Assembly (NCBI GenBank): GCA_016788945.1
Contig: JAEUSA010000077.1
Span: 1 to 12,944, forward strand
Source of the DNA: Leptospiraceae bacterium
Lineage (GTDB): Bacteria; Spirochaetota; Leptospiria; Turneriellales; Turneriellaceae
Reading direction: 5' to 3'
Length of the DNA stretch: 12,944 nucleotides
Part shown: in pieces, positions 1 through 5,418 of the stretch
Position numbering within the stretch: the stretch's first letter is position 1
Layout: every line of letters starts with the position of its first letter
Notes under the pieces: generated by a model
Databases searched by the model: none
What the model was told of the DNA's origin: nothing
What the model saw: the letters and a program-made list of their open reading frames with translations, nothing else
Program-made: the position numbers and the translations under genes

Positions 1-251
1 TCTGTGTGCACAGTGTGGGGATGCTCGAAGTTTCTGAGAGTGCGTTTGTGGTGGTAACCTGCGGCCGTCACCGCACTGAGACCTACGCGGCGAATCAATA
101 CATCATCAACCGCGTCAAGGCCGAGACGCCGATCTGGAAACGCGAATATTTTACCGACGGCACCAGCATGTGGGGAGAAAATTGCGAAGGACATGCCGGG
201 CAAATCCTGGGTTTGGACCGGCAAACTGAGCATGGCCATCGGCACGCATGA
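1..251 (+). CDS. moaE: Molybdopterin synthase catalytic (large) subunit MoaE, C-terminal part
   Basis: Partial gene: the frame is open to the left edge (first full codon at 3), so the N-terminal half lies outside the window. MoaE, with the small subunit MoaD-thiocarboxylate, puts the dithiolene sulfurs into precursor Z to make molybdopterin in the cytoplasm. The visible 80-odd residues match the MoaE C-terminal half: an HSVG...LEV strand, a VVVTCGRHR segment like the usual phosphate-binding H-R, and the RVKAETPIWKRE active-site stretch. Both lysines expected there (the K of VKA and the K of WKRE) are present. The GTG at 6 is an internal valine codon, not a start. The tail after TSMW is somewhat longer than usual and is rich in His and Gly. 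The 3' end overlaps mobA by 20 bases, which fits one molybdenum-cofactor operon. Confidence 0.88.
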   Translation, partial: CVHSVGMLEVSESAFVVVTCGRHRTETYAANQYIINRVKAETPIWKREYFTDGTSMWGENCEGHAGQILGLDRQTEHGHRHA

Positions 252-798
252 AATTATTGGAGTCGTGCTCTGCGGCGGCATGAGTACGCGCATGGGACGC
301 GATAAGGGACTCATTGTCGAAAATGGACAGACTTGGGCGGCGCGGGCGGCAGCCGTGCTCATAAATCACGTGGATCGAATTGTTTTTTCTGTTCGCCGAG
401 AGCAGATGGGTAATTATTCGCAGATTTTCGCCGGTGCAGAATTTGTCACGGACAGCATTGCTGCCGTTGGTCCTTTAGGCGGATTAATGTCAGTCCACGC
501 GCAATTTCCCGATGCACATCTTTTTCTGCTGGCCTGCGATATGACTTCGGTGTGCGATCGGGAAATTTTACCGCTTCTCTCGGCATCAGGTGACGTCGTT
601 GCTTACCGCCATAAGGAAATATTTGAACCGCTGTGTGCTTTCTATTCGGCTGCAGCCTGCGACGAGATTCGGCGCCGCGTGGGCGCAAATCTCGATCTGG
701 CGCCCGGTTTGCAGAAGCTGTTACACGAATTGCGTGTAACAGCGCTCGAACCCGCGCACTATGAAAATCTCCAAAGCCGCAACACGGTCAATCAATGA
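232..798 (+). CDS. mobA: Molybdenum cofactor guanylyltransferase MobA
   Basis: MobA transfers GMP from GTP to Mo-molybdopterin, giving the MGD form used by DMSO-reductase-type enzymes; it acts in the cytoplasm. The 188-residue product begins with the family signature VVLCGGMSTRMGRDKG (about residues 11-26), the nucleotide-binding loop ending in the substrate Lys. GPLGGLMS follows near residue 80, then LLACDMT near 109-115 with the Mg-binding Asp, and FEPLCAFY near 131-138. The length is typical (E. coli MobA is about 194). The C-terminal FxNxNTPeD motif is degenerate (YENLQSRNTVN). I chose ATG 232 because the conserved region starts about eight residues in. ATG 193 is in frame but adds 13 residues from inside moaE, with a GAAGG too close to the codon. 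The gene overlaps moaE by 20 bases and the next gene by 4 (ATGA), so translational coupling is likely. Confidence 0.9.
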   Translation: MAIGTHEIIGVVLCGGMSTRMGRDKGLIVENGQTWAARAAAVLINHVDRIVFSVRREQMGNYSQIFAGAEFVTDSIAAVGPLGGLMSVHAQFPDAHLFLLACDMTSVCDREILPLLSASGDVVAYRHKEIFEPLCAFYSAAACDEIRRRVGANLDLAPGLQKLLHELRVTALEPAHYENLQSRNTVNQ

Positions 799-1532
799 AG
801 CATGCAGATGTGGAACGTTACTCGCGCCAACTGGTTTTGCCGCAAATCGGCAAAGCCGGTCAGGAAAAATTAAGCCGCGCGCGCGTGTTGATTGTCGGCC
901 TTGGCGGCCTCGGCTGTCCCGCTGCGCAGTATCTATCAGCGGCGGGCATCGGTACACTCGGCCTTGTCGACCACGATGTCGTGCAGGTTTCGAATCTGCA
1001 CCGGCAGATCCTCTACGGCGAGGCGGATGTAGGGCAGAAGAAGGTTGATGTCGCCGAACACAGGCTACTGCACCTCAATCCAAATTGCCGGGTGCTGGCA
1101 TGCGCTGAGAAATTTTCTACAGAGAACGCCGCGAGACTGGCTTCGGATTTTGACTTGCTGCTCGATTGCACCGATAATTTTACCGCGCGCGACGCCATCA
1201 ACAGCTATTGTGTTACTGCGAAGAAACCCGACGTGTTCGCGAGCCTTTACCGCTTCGAAGGTATGCTGACGGTTTTTGATGTGGCCTCTGGCGCAGGTTG
1301 TTATCGCTGCCTCTACGGCGAGTCGCCAGAAGCTATTCAAAATTGTTCCGAAGCCGGAGTGATCGGCGTATTGCCGGGCATTATGGGCGCGATGCAGGCG
1401 CTCGAGGCGATCAAGAGTATTACCGGTGCAGGAGAGATTCTTAACCGGCACACTCTGATCTATGACGGCTTGAATCAGACCGTACGAAAATTCCGACGCG
1501 GCAAAAAGCCGGATTGCCTTGTGTGCGGGTAG
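795..1532 (+). CDS. moeB: MoeB/ThiF-type adenylyltransferase (MoaD-activating enzyme)
   Basis: This is an E1-like enzyme of 245 residues, close to E. coli MoeB (249). It adenylates the C-terminal glycine of a ubiquitin-fold sulfur carrier, here most likely MoaD, so that sulfur can be loaded. Visible features in order: RYSRQ at 8-12; the nucleotide loop VLIVGLGGLG at 31-40; VDHDVV...SNLHRQ at 58-71 with the ATP-contacting Arg-Gln; CTDNF at 125-129 with the Mg/ATP Asp; CYRC at 169-172 and CLVC at 241-244, the two halves of the zinc site; and C184 at the position of the conserved but non-essential MoeB cysteine. No rhodanese domain is fused. ThiF has the same fold, but adjacency to moaE and mobA favours MoeB. 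The start ATG sits in the ATGA overlap with mobA. The gene converges on the minus-strand gene ending at 1539 with only six bases between them. Confidence 0.88.
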   Translation: MKHADVERYSRQLVLPQIGKAGQEKLSRARVLIVGLGGLGCPAAQYLSAAGIGTLGLVDHDVVQVSNLHRQILYGEADVGQKKVDVAEHRLLHLNPNCRVLACAEKFSTENAARLASDFDLLLDCTDNFTARDAINSYCVTAKKPDVFASLYRFEGMLTVFDVASGAGCYRCLYGESPEAIQNCSEAGVIGVLPGIMGAMQALEAIKSITGAGEILNRHTLIYDGLNQTVRKFRRGKKPDCLVCG

Positions 1533-1538
1533 ATAGCT

Positions 1539-2231
1539 TCAGAATTTGATTAAATCACCGAATACCCATGCGCGCTGGCGGTGGCCGATTGCAATATAAT
1601 ACCAGAAGTTTTGCGCGTTGCCGACCTTGGCTTTGGCGGGTGTACGCGCCAGTACAGTGAGCGTGGTGCCGGCAGGTGCGCAATTCTTGGAACCGGATTG
1701 ATCTTCAGGTAAATAGATGATCAATTCAGAATCGACCGAGGGCATCGCACGCAATCTGGTGCACGTGATGGTCTTACCGCTGCGAACGCCCATTGTCACA
1801 ACCTCGAGGTTGCCGATCTTGCGGCGGGCATCGGCTGGCACAAGCCTATTAATATCCCAAAATTTTTGTGCACCGTTGTTGCAGGTCAAAACCCACAGGT
1901 TCGTCACCGAATCATTGTCTGGACGAATGAGACAATTTCCCTTTGAGAAAATGTTACGGACTTCATCGAGTGACGACTGTTCGATTTCTCCTGTCGCCGC
2001 ACCGAAATCAAAAATTCGTATTCTGCCATCAGCATGTAATTCATAACGGGCCGGCAGCACAATGCTGCCGTCCATGTGGTCAAAGATCAGATGCACGACC
2101 CCGGGTTTGACAAAATCGAGGTGCCACTCACCATGACTGCCTGAGTCACCGATCCATTTGCCTTTTAACGGCGCCGCAAAAATGAGCGAGCCTGTAGTTA
2201 AAGACCAAAAAATCGCGAGGAGTACTTTCAT
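1539..2231 (-). CDS. Exported protein with C-terminal SH3-like region, unknown function
   Basis: A 230-residue product with a clear signal peptide: MKVLLAIFWSLTTG... to about residue 20 (FAA), so it is exported to the periplasm or cell surface. The middle (about 23-75: GKWIGDS..., HLDF..., ARYELHADGRIRIFDF) looks like beta strands of a small barrel, in the manner of lipocalin-like 'GxW' proteins. The C-terminus (about 155-230) looks like a bacterial SH3 domain: TRLRAMPSVDSELIIYL, then a basic turn, then FWYYIAIG and a closing WVFGDLIKF. SH3b domains usually bind peptidoglycan or peptides. Cysteines at 100, 117, 157 and 184 could form disulfides. No ribosome binding site is obvious; the leader before ATG 2231 is a T/A-rich run. 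I recognise no specific family beyond this, and the SH3 call is by pattern only. Confidence 0.7.
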   Translation of the reverse strand: MKVLLAIFWSLTTGSLIFAAPLKGKWIGDSGSHGEWHLDFVKPGVVHLIFDHMDGSIVLPARYELHADGRIRIFDFGAATGEIEQSSLDEVRNIFSKGNCLIRPDNDSVTNLWVLTCNNGAQKFWDINRLVPADARRKIGNLEVVTMGVRSGKTITCTRLRAMPSVDSELIIYLPEDQSGSKNCAPAGTTLTVLARTPAKAKVGNAQNFWYYIAIGHRQRAWVFGDLIKF

Positions 2232-2329
2232 AGAGTTGAAAAAATAAAATATGGGTTCTGCGTCAAGATTGTCTACGATGCGTGAGCGATCGCAGCCGAT
2301 ACGGCGCAGCCGTTTAGGCGGAGAGCGCG

Positions 2330-2354
2330 GTCACACACCCGTTGGGTGTGTGAC
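2330..2354 (-). terminator. Strong 11-bp hairpin after the CitE-like gene
   Basis: GTCACACACCC (2330-2340), loop GTT, GGGTGTGTGAC (2344-2354): a perfect inverted repeat with an 11-bp stem, 17 bases past the stop codon of the minus-strand lyase gene. Its place and stability suggest a transcription terminator or an mRNA 3'-end stabiliser. There is no U-run on the minus-strand side (CGCGCTCTCC follows), so it is not a classical intrinsic terminator. A second small hairpin, ACGGC-GCA-GCCGT, lies further downstream at 2301-2313. Confidence 0.5.
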
Positions 2355-2370
2355 ACGCCCTAACATCAAT

Positions 2371-3354
2371 TTACGCGAACCAGCGTTTGGTTGCTTCCGC
2401 ACCGATATCGATACCGGTGAGGCGCGCGCGCTGGACGATAGTCCAGAAACCGCGGTAGGTGGCGCGGTCGTGCAGTTCGCCTTCGTGCTGAATCGGGCCC
2501 CACGCGGCGTCTTGCGCTGCGAGCAAAACCGCGACACCCTTCTTCACTTCAGAAAGATCAGGCTTCATCGCTTCAACAATCGCGTCGATCTGCGTCGGAT
2601 AAATTGACCACATGCGCAGAAAGCCGAACTCGTTGCGCGCGCGCGAGGCGTCAGCTTTGGTCTGCTCAAAGTTCTTGAGGTCGAGTGTGACGTTATGAGC
2701 GGGAACCACGCCATTCGCGAGCGCCGCGGCGACGCAGTTGGCCTTTGCACGGGCGAGCAGTTTGTGGTCAAACTGGCCCGGGCTCTTCATGTTCGAAAGA
2801 GCGATCGCGCCGTGGTGGCCTGAGATAAAGTCCATCAGACCGAAGTCGATCACCTGCAGCCATGGCAGCGTCGCGATCTTCTCAACGTCGCGTAGCGCGC
2901 CGTGTGTTTCGATCAAAACGTGAATAGGTATCTCGCGCTTGATGCCGGCTTTTTTTGCCGCCGCCTGGATGTATTCGACCATTTCTTTGACCTGTTCGTA
3001 AGTGGTCGGCTTGGGAATCGTGATATACGCGAGACGCTCGCCGGCGCCTGCAACGAGAATATCCACGTCTTGTTTCCAATACTTGCTGGTGTAGTCGTGA
3101 ATGCGGGCGCCCGCCATGTTGTGCTTGTTGTGTTCGCTGTTGGTTAAGCGCACGATCATCTCGGCATGGGCTTTTTCTTGGCCGGTCGGCGCGCCGTCTT
3201 CGCAGTCTTGCGTGATGTCAAAAACGGGACCTTTTTCGTCTTGAAAGCTGAATGCCTTCATGATCATTTTTTCGTTACCCGCGAAGTGCTCGCAGGTGGC
3301 GATTACGGGAAAGGGTTTTTCGCCTGCAAAGAGGGCGTCGTTGGGGTGTGTCAT
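2371..3354 (-). CDS. HpcH/HpaI aldolase / CitE-like citrate lyase family protein
   Basis: A 327-residue soluble enzyme of the CitE / malyl-CoA lyase TIM-barrel superfamily, whose members cleave or form C-C bonds in acyl-CoA or oxo-acid substrates with Mg2+. Motifs in order: DITQDCEDG at 47-54 followed by K61, like the DLEDAV...K of CitE; GARIHD at 82-87 with the substrate Arg; IPKP at 113-116; IHVLIETHGAL at 144-154 with E149 as expected metal ligand; VIDFGLMDF at 168-176 with the second acidic ligand; and SIYPTQID at 250-257, matching the usual CIHPSQI. The start ATG 3354 is followed by THPNDALFAGEKPFP, and no longer in-frame start is needed. No citrate-lyase alpha, gamma or CoA-ligase genes are nearby, so it is probably not CitE proper. 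The exact substrate cannot be read from the sequence. A TAAAAT box lies upstream on the minus strand (3373-3378) but lacks a well-placed -35. Confidence 0.82.
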   Translation of the reverse strand: MTHPNDALFAGEKPFPVIATCEHFAGNEKMIMKAFSFQDEKGPVFDITQDCEDGAPTGQEKAHAEMIVRLTNSEHNKHNMAGARIHDYTSKYWKQDVDILVAGAGERLAYITIPKPTTYEQVKEMVEYIQAAAKKAGIKREIPIHVLIETHGALRDVEKIATLPWLQVIDFGLMDFISGHHGAIALSNMKSPGQFDHKLLARAKANCVAAALANGVVPAHNVTLDLKNFEQTKADASRARNEFGFLRMWSIYPTQIDAIVEAMKPDLSEVKKGVAVLLAAQDAAWGPIQHEGELHDRATYRGFWTIVQRARLTGIDIGAEATKRWFA

Positions 3355-3570
3355 AATAAGGAAAAAACCTGAATTTTAGACACCGCGTCAACGGTTCGAC
3401 TGGTCTGAAAGGCCGGATAACGAGCCATTGCGTGGTTAAGCTGCCTATTTTTCTGCGACTAACTATGTTCCGCTGATCCCCGCAGCTAAAACCAACTCAC
3501 TATTGCAAAAAAAAATCAATATGGTGAGAAAAAGACCACCTTTTCCGGTATTTAATATATAGGGGGATCT
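3355..3570. other. Intergenic region between divergent genes
   Basis: A 216-base gap between the starts of the CitE-like gene (minus) and the DUF1564-like gene (plus), so it must carry both promoters if each gene has its own. It becomes A-rich toward the right (an A9 run at 3507-3515) with TTTAATATATA just before the plus-strand ribosome binding site. I see no hexamer pair with good spacing on either strand, no RNA gene and no clear operator palindrome. Confidence 0.5.
3561..3566 (+). promoter_or_regulatory. Ribosome binding site of the DUF1564-like gene
   Basis: AGGGGG lies four bases before ATG 3571. It is purine-rich and close to the Shine-Dalgarno consensus, whereas most genes in this window have weak or no recognisable sites. 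It supports 3571 as the start. Confidence 0.55.
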
Positions 3571-4002
3571 ATGAAATTAACAACAAGCGTCAGTCTACCG
3601 GTAGGATTTCAAGACTACTGGCGGTGTAACCGCAACGAAATCATGCAATTTGCCGAGCGCTACCTTCGCATCTGTATGCGCAATAACCTGCGTCGAGCGG
3701 TGACACGCACGTATAATAGGGGAAAGGGGGAGTACAGAATAGTTACTACGCGGTTTGCAGCGGCTGAATACGATACGTTGCACTATGTAGCGGCTTCACT
3801 CAGGGTGAGTGTCTCATCCCTTATTTACGGCCTCATTCTACTCTGGCTGAAACCTGTGCGGCGTACTTCGCGCTATTCCTTCGCGACTAACTATTCATGC
3901 AATATGATTAAATGGGATCCTGAAGCCGGTTTGGTGGAAGAAAGCTTAATTTTTTGGCAGGTGAAACCGGAGACAAGACGTTCGGTAGGTCAATCCCCCT
4001 AA
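3571..4002 (+). CDS. Small DUF1564-like protein, possible ribbon-helix-helix fold
   Basis: A 143-residue basic protein. The N-terminal half (TTSVSLPVGFQDYW..., then an Arg-rich helix RYLRICMRNNLRRAV, then KGEYRIVTTRF) and the central stretch (AAEYDTLHYVAASLRVSVSSLIYGLILLWL, about residues 64-94) resemble DUF1564, a family expanded in Leptospira whose function is unknown. The comparison is from memory. The central part reads as strand (YRIVTTRF), helix (YDTLHYVAASLR), turn, helix (SSLIYGLILLWL), the pattern of a MetJ/Arc ribbon-helix-helix DNA-binding unit, so a transcription factor or antitoxin-like role is possible but unproven. There is no signal peptide. The last 45 residues show no recognisable domain. 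The gene stands alone, with no toxin-like partner beside it, and converges on the nuclease-like gene with a 12-base gap. Confidence 0.6.
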   Translation: MKLTTSVSLPVGFQDYWRCNRNEIMQFAERYLRICMRNNLRRAVTRTYNRGKGEYRIVTTRFAAAEYDTLHYVAASLRVSVSSLIYGLILLWLKPVRRTSRYSFATNYSCNMIKWDPEAGLVEESLIFWQVKPETRRSVGQSP

Positions 4003-4014
4003 ACAGCCAACTTC

Positions 4015-5316
4015 TTAACGCAACTTAATCCACAAAAAAACCGGCTGGTGATCTGAAATATTCAGATCACCATGTGTTACAATATCTGCCAAAAATGTCG
4101 CACGCGCAGGTACAAGCCATCCCTGAAATGTGGCGTTTACCATCAGGTGATCGATAGTCGAGCTGTAAGGTATATTCGTGAATCGGTTACTATCAAGCTG
4201 AGGAGATTGCGTAAGTATGTTCAACCCAACATTTGTCTCAAATGAATTCAGTGTGTCATGTGCGCTGCAAATGCCTAATCCATTTTTGACCTCGTCGTTG
4301 AGGTCGCCCAGAATCAGCGTAGCAGTTGTATTCGTATTGTTGTAATAGTTAGTCACATCCTCGGCCTGCGGTTGTCGCGTCGCGCAGGAGGCAGAATCAG
4401 AGCCCGATTTTAGGTGAAGGTTAATCAGGCGAAACTGACGATCAGAGTGCTTGGCCTTGAAAATTGCGACCAATGGCTTTCTCAAACAACCATCCCAATT
4501 TGCGCTGTTAAAAGGGGGTGCCGCCAGTTCTTCGGTAGATAATAGGCTCACGAGGCTGCGCCTGTATATGAATGCAGTTCGGGCACTGCAGCCTGATGCA
4601 GAGATGATGTGCCCCCAATCATTGCCGAGGGCGCTCGAGACCCAGGCTGTGAAAATTCCATAATCTTTGATTTCTTGCAGGGCGACAATATCGAAACCAG
4701 CACTGAGTATCACATTGGCAGCACCTGTTTGTTTCGCCGACTGCAGTGACGCAGAATTAGAGCCATCAAAACCGGAAACAAAATACTGGAGGTTAAAGGA
4801 TGCAATCTGCAGGCAATCATCATCCGCTGTATTATCGCAGGTGGCTGCTGTGTTTGTCGGTATCGCGGTTACGGTGACACCCGACGCCGCATTCATCTGT
4901 TGGTCATAATTAATAAAAAGATAAAAGTAACTATTCCCGTTTATCAGACCCGTGTGGGTCACTGGAGCGCTGCAGTTTTCGCATAATAAGGTGCGTGTGG
5001 CGGCGGAGTTCAGATTGGTAGGTGTTGTGGCCCAATAGATGCGCGTGCCCTTGTAGTCGCCGTCAGGGGGCGGTTCGTAGCTGATCTGCAATTGCTGGGG
5101 GCTCGGTGTACTCAGAATGGAGCGCGCATTTCCCGGCGGTGTGGTGTCGGGCGGCGGTGGCGAGGGTGGTACGAAGGGGGGTGAAGGCGGCGCGACAGAA
5201 TCAGGTGCTTCGACGCGCTGGTTGTATGCGCATTCCACAGAGATGAAGGCGACTAAAATGGCGATGCGCCCAGCAAGCACGCCAACTCTTAGCGCCGGGC
5301 GAATCACCGCGAACAC
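4015..5316 (-). CDS. Exported endonuclease/exonuclease/phosphatase-family protein with Fn3-like domain
   Basis: A 433-residue product. Residues 10-29 are a hydrophobic export segment. C29 follows FISVE, which is not a good lipobox because of the Glu before the Cys, so lipidation is doubtful. A proline-rich linker (about 42-62) leads to an Fn3-like beta domain (about 63-153). The EEP catalytic domain fills 168-433: IASFNLQYF with N175, VALQEIKD with metal-binding E215, INLHLKSG with H301, LILGDLND with D338 and N340, TIDHLMVN with D389-H390, and ISDHQPVF with D422-H423. All the family's catalytic positions appear filled, so it should be an active Mg2+-dependent phosphodiesterase; DNA is the likeliest substrate, with phospholipid headgroups as an alternative. 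The start is a GTG (5314-5316) with no strong ribosome binding site; a later GTG at residue 4 is possible. A hairpin plus T-run lies inside its 3' end. Confidence 0.8.
   Translation of the reverse strand: MFAVIRPALRVGVLAGRIAILVAFISVECAYNQRVEAPDSVAPPSPPFVPPSPPPPDTTPPGNARSILSTPSPQQLQISYEPPPDGDYKGTRIYWATTPTNLNSAATRTLLCENCSAPVTHTGLINGNSYFYLFINYDQQMNAASGVTVTAIPTNTAATCDNTADDDCLQIASFNLQYFVSGFDGSNSASLQSAKQTGAANVILSAGFDIVALQEIKDYGIFTAWVSSALGNDWGHIISASGCSARTAFIYRRSLVSLLSTEELAAPPFNSANWDGCLRKPLVAIFKAKHSDRQFRLINLHLKSGSDSASCATRQPQAEDVTNYYNNTNTTATLILGDLNDEVKNGLGICSAHDTLNSFETNVGLNILTQSPQLDSNRFTNIPYSSTIDHLMVNATFQGWLVPARATFLADIVTHGDLNISDHQPVFLWIKLR
4034..4072 (-). terminator. Terminator-like hairpin and T-run inside the 3' end of the nuclease-like gene
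   Basis: Bases 4046-4057 and 4061-4072 form a perfect 12-bp inverted repeat around an ATA loop. On the minus strand it is followed by GCCGG and then seven T's (4040-4034). This looks like an intrinsic terminator, but it lies upstream of the gene's TAA (4015-4017), over the codons for the catalytic ISDHQP motif. The five-base gap before the T-run is longer than usual. On the plus strand no T-run follows, so it would not be a classical terminator for the gene ending at 4002. Confidence 0.4.
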
Positions 5317-5418
5317 TGAATTTTTCTGTTTCGCACAGCAAGCGACTGCTCAAAATACCAGACAAACTAATCCACTATCTGTCGTTGACGATGCATCGCG
5401 TTACGCAACTGCAGCCTT
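5317..5418. promoter_or_regulatory. Divergent promoter region, nuclease-like gene / P-type ATPase
   Basis: These 102 bases separate two divergently transcribed genes and so probably hold both promoters. A TTGACG at 5385-5390 (+) is a fair -35 for the ATPase gene, but no convincing -10 stands 16-18 bases downstream. I see no clear operator palindrome. Confidence 0.35.

Noticed and set aside
1498..1513. Small hairpin CGGC-AAAAA-GCCG at the end of moeB as a terminator
   Set aside because: Four-base stem inside the coding sequence without a T-run; too weak.
2286..2293. GCGATCGC palindrome resembling cyanobacterial HIP1
   Set aside because: A single occurrence noticed here; nothing else suggests a cyanobacterium.
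2251..2607. Plus-strand open frame of 118 codons
   Set aside because: It runs through the hairpin and antisense to the well-supported lyase gene, is Arg-rich and matches nothing; a shadow frame.
3373..3378. TAAAAT as -10 box for the lyase gene
   Set aside because: The nearby TTGACG (minus strand, 3386-3391) is only seven bases away and no properly spaced -35 is seen.
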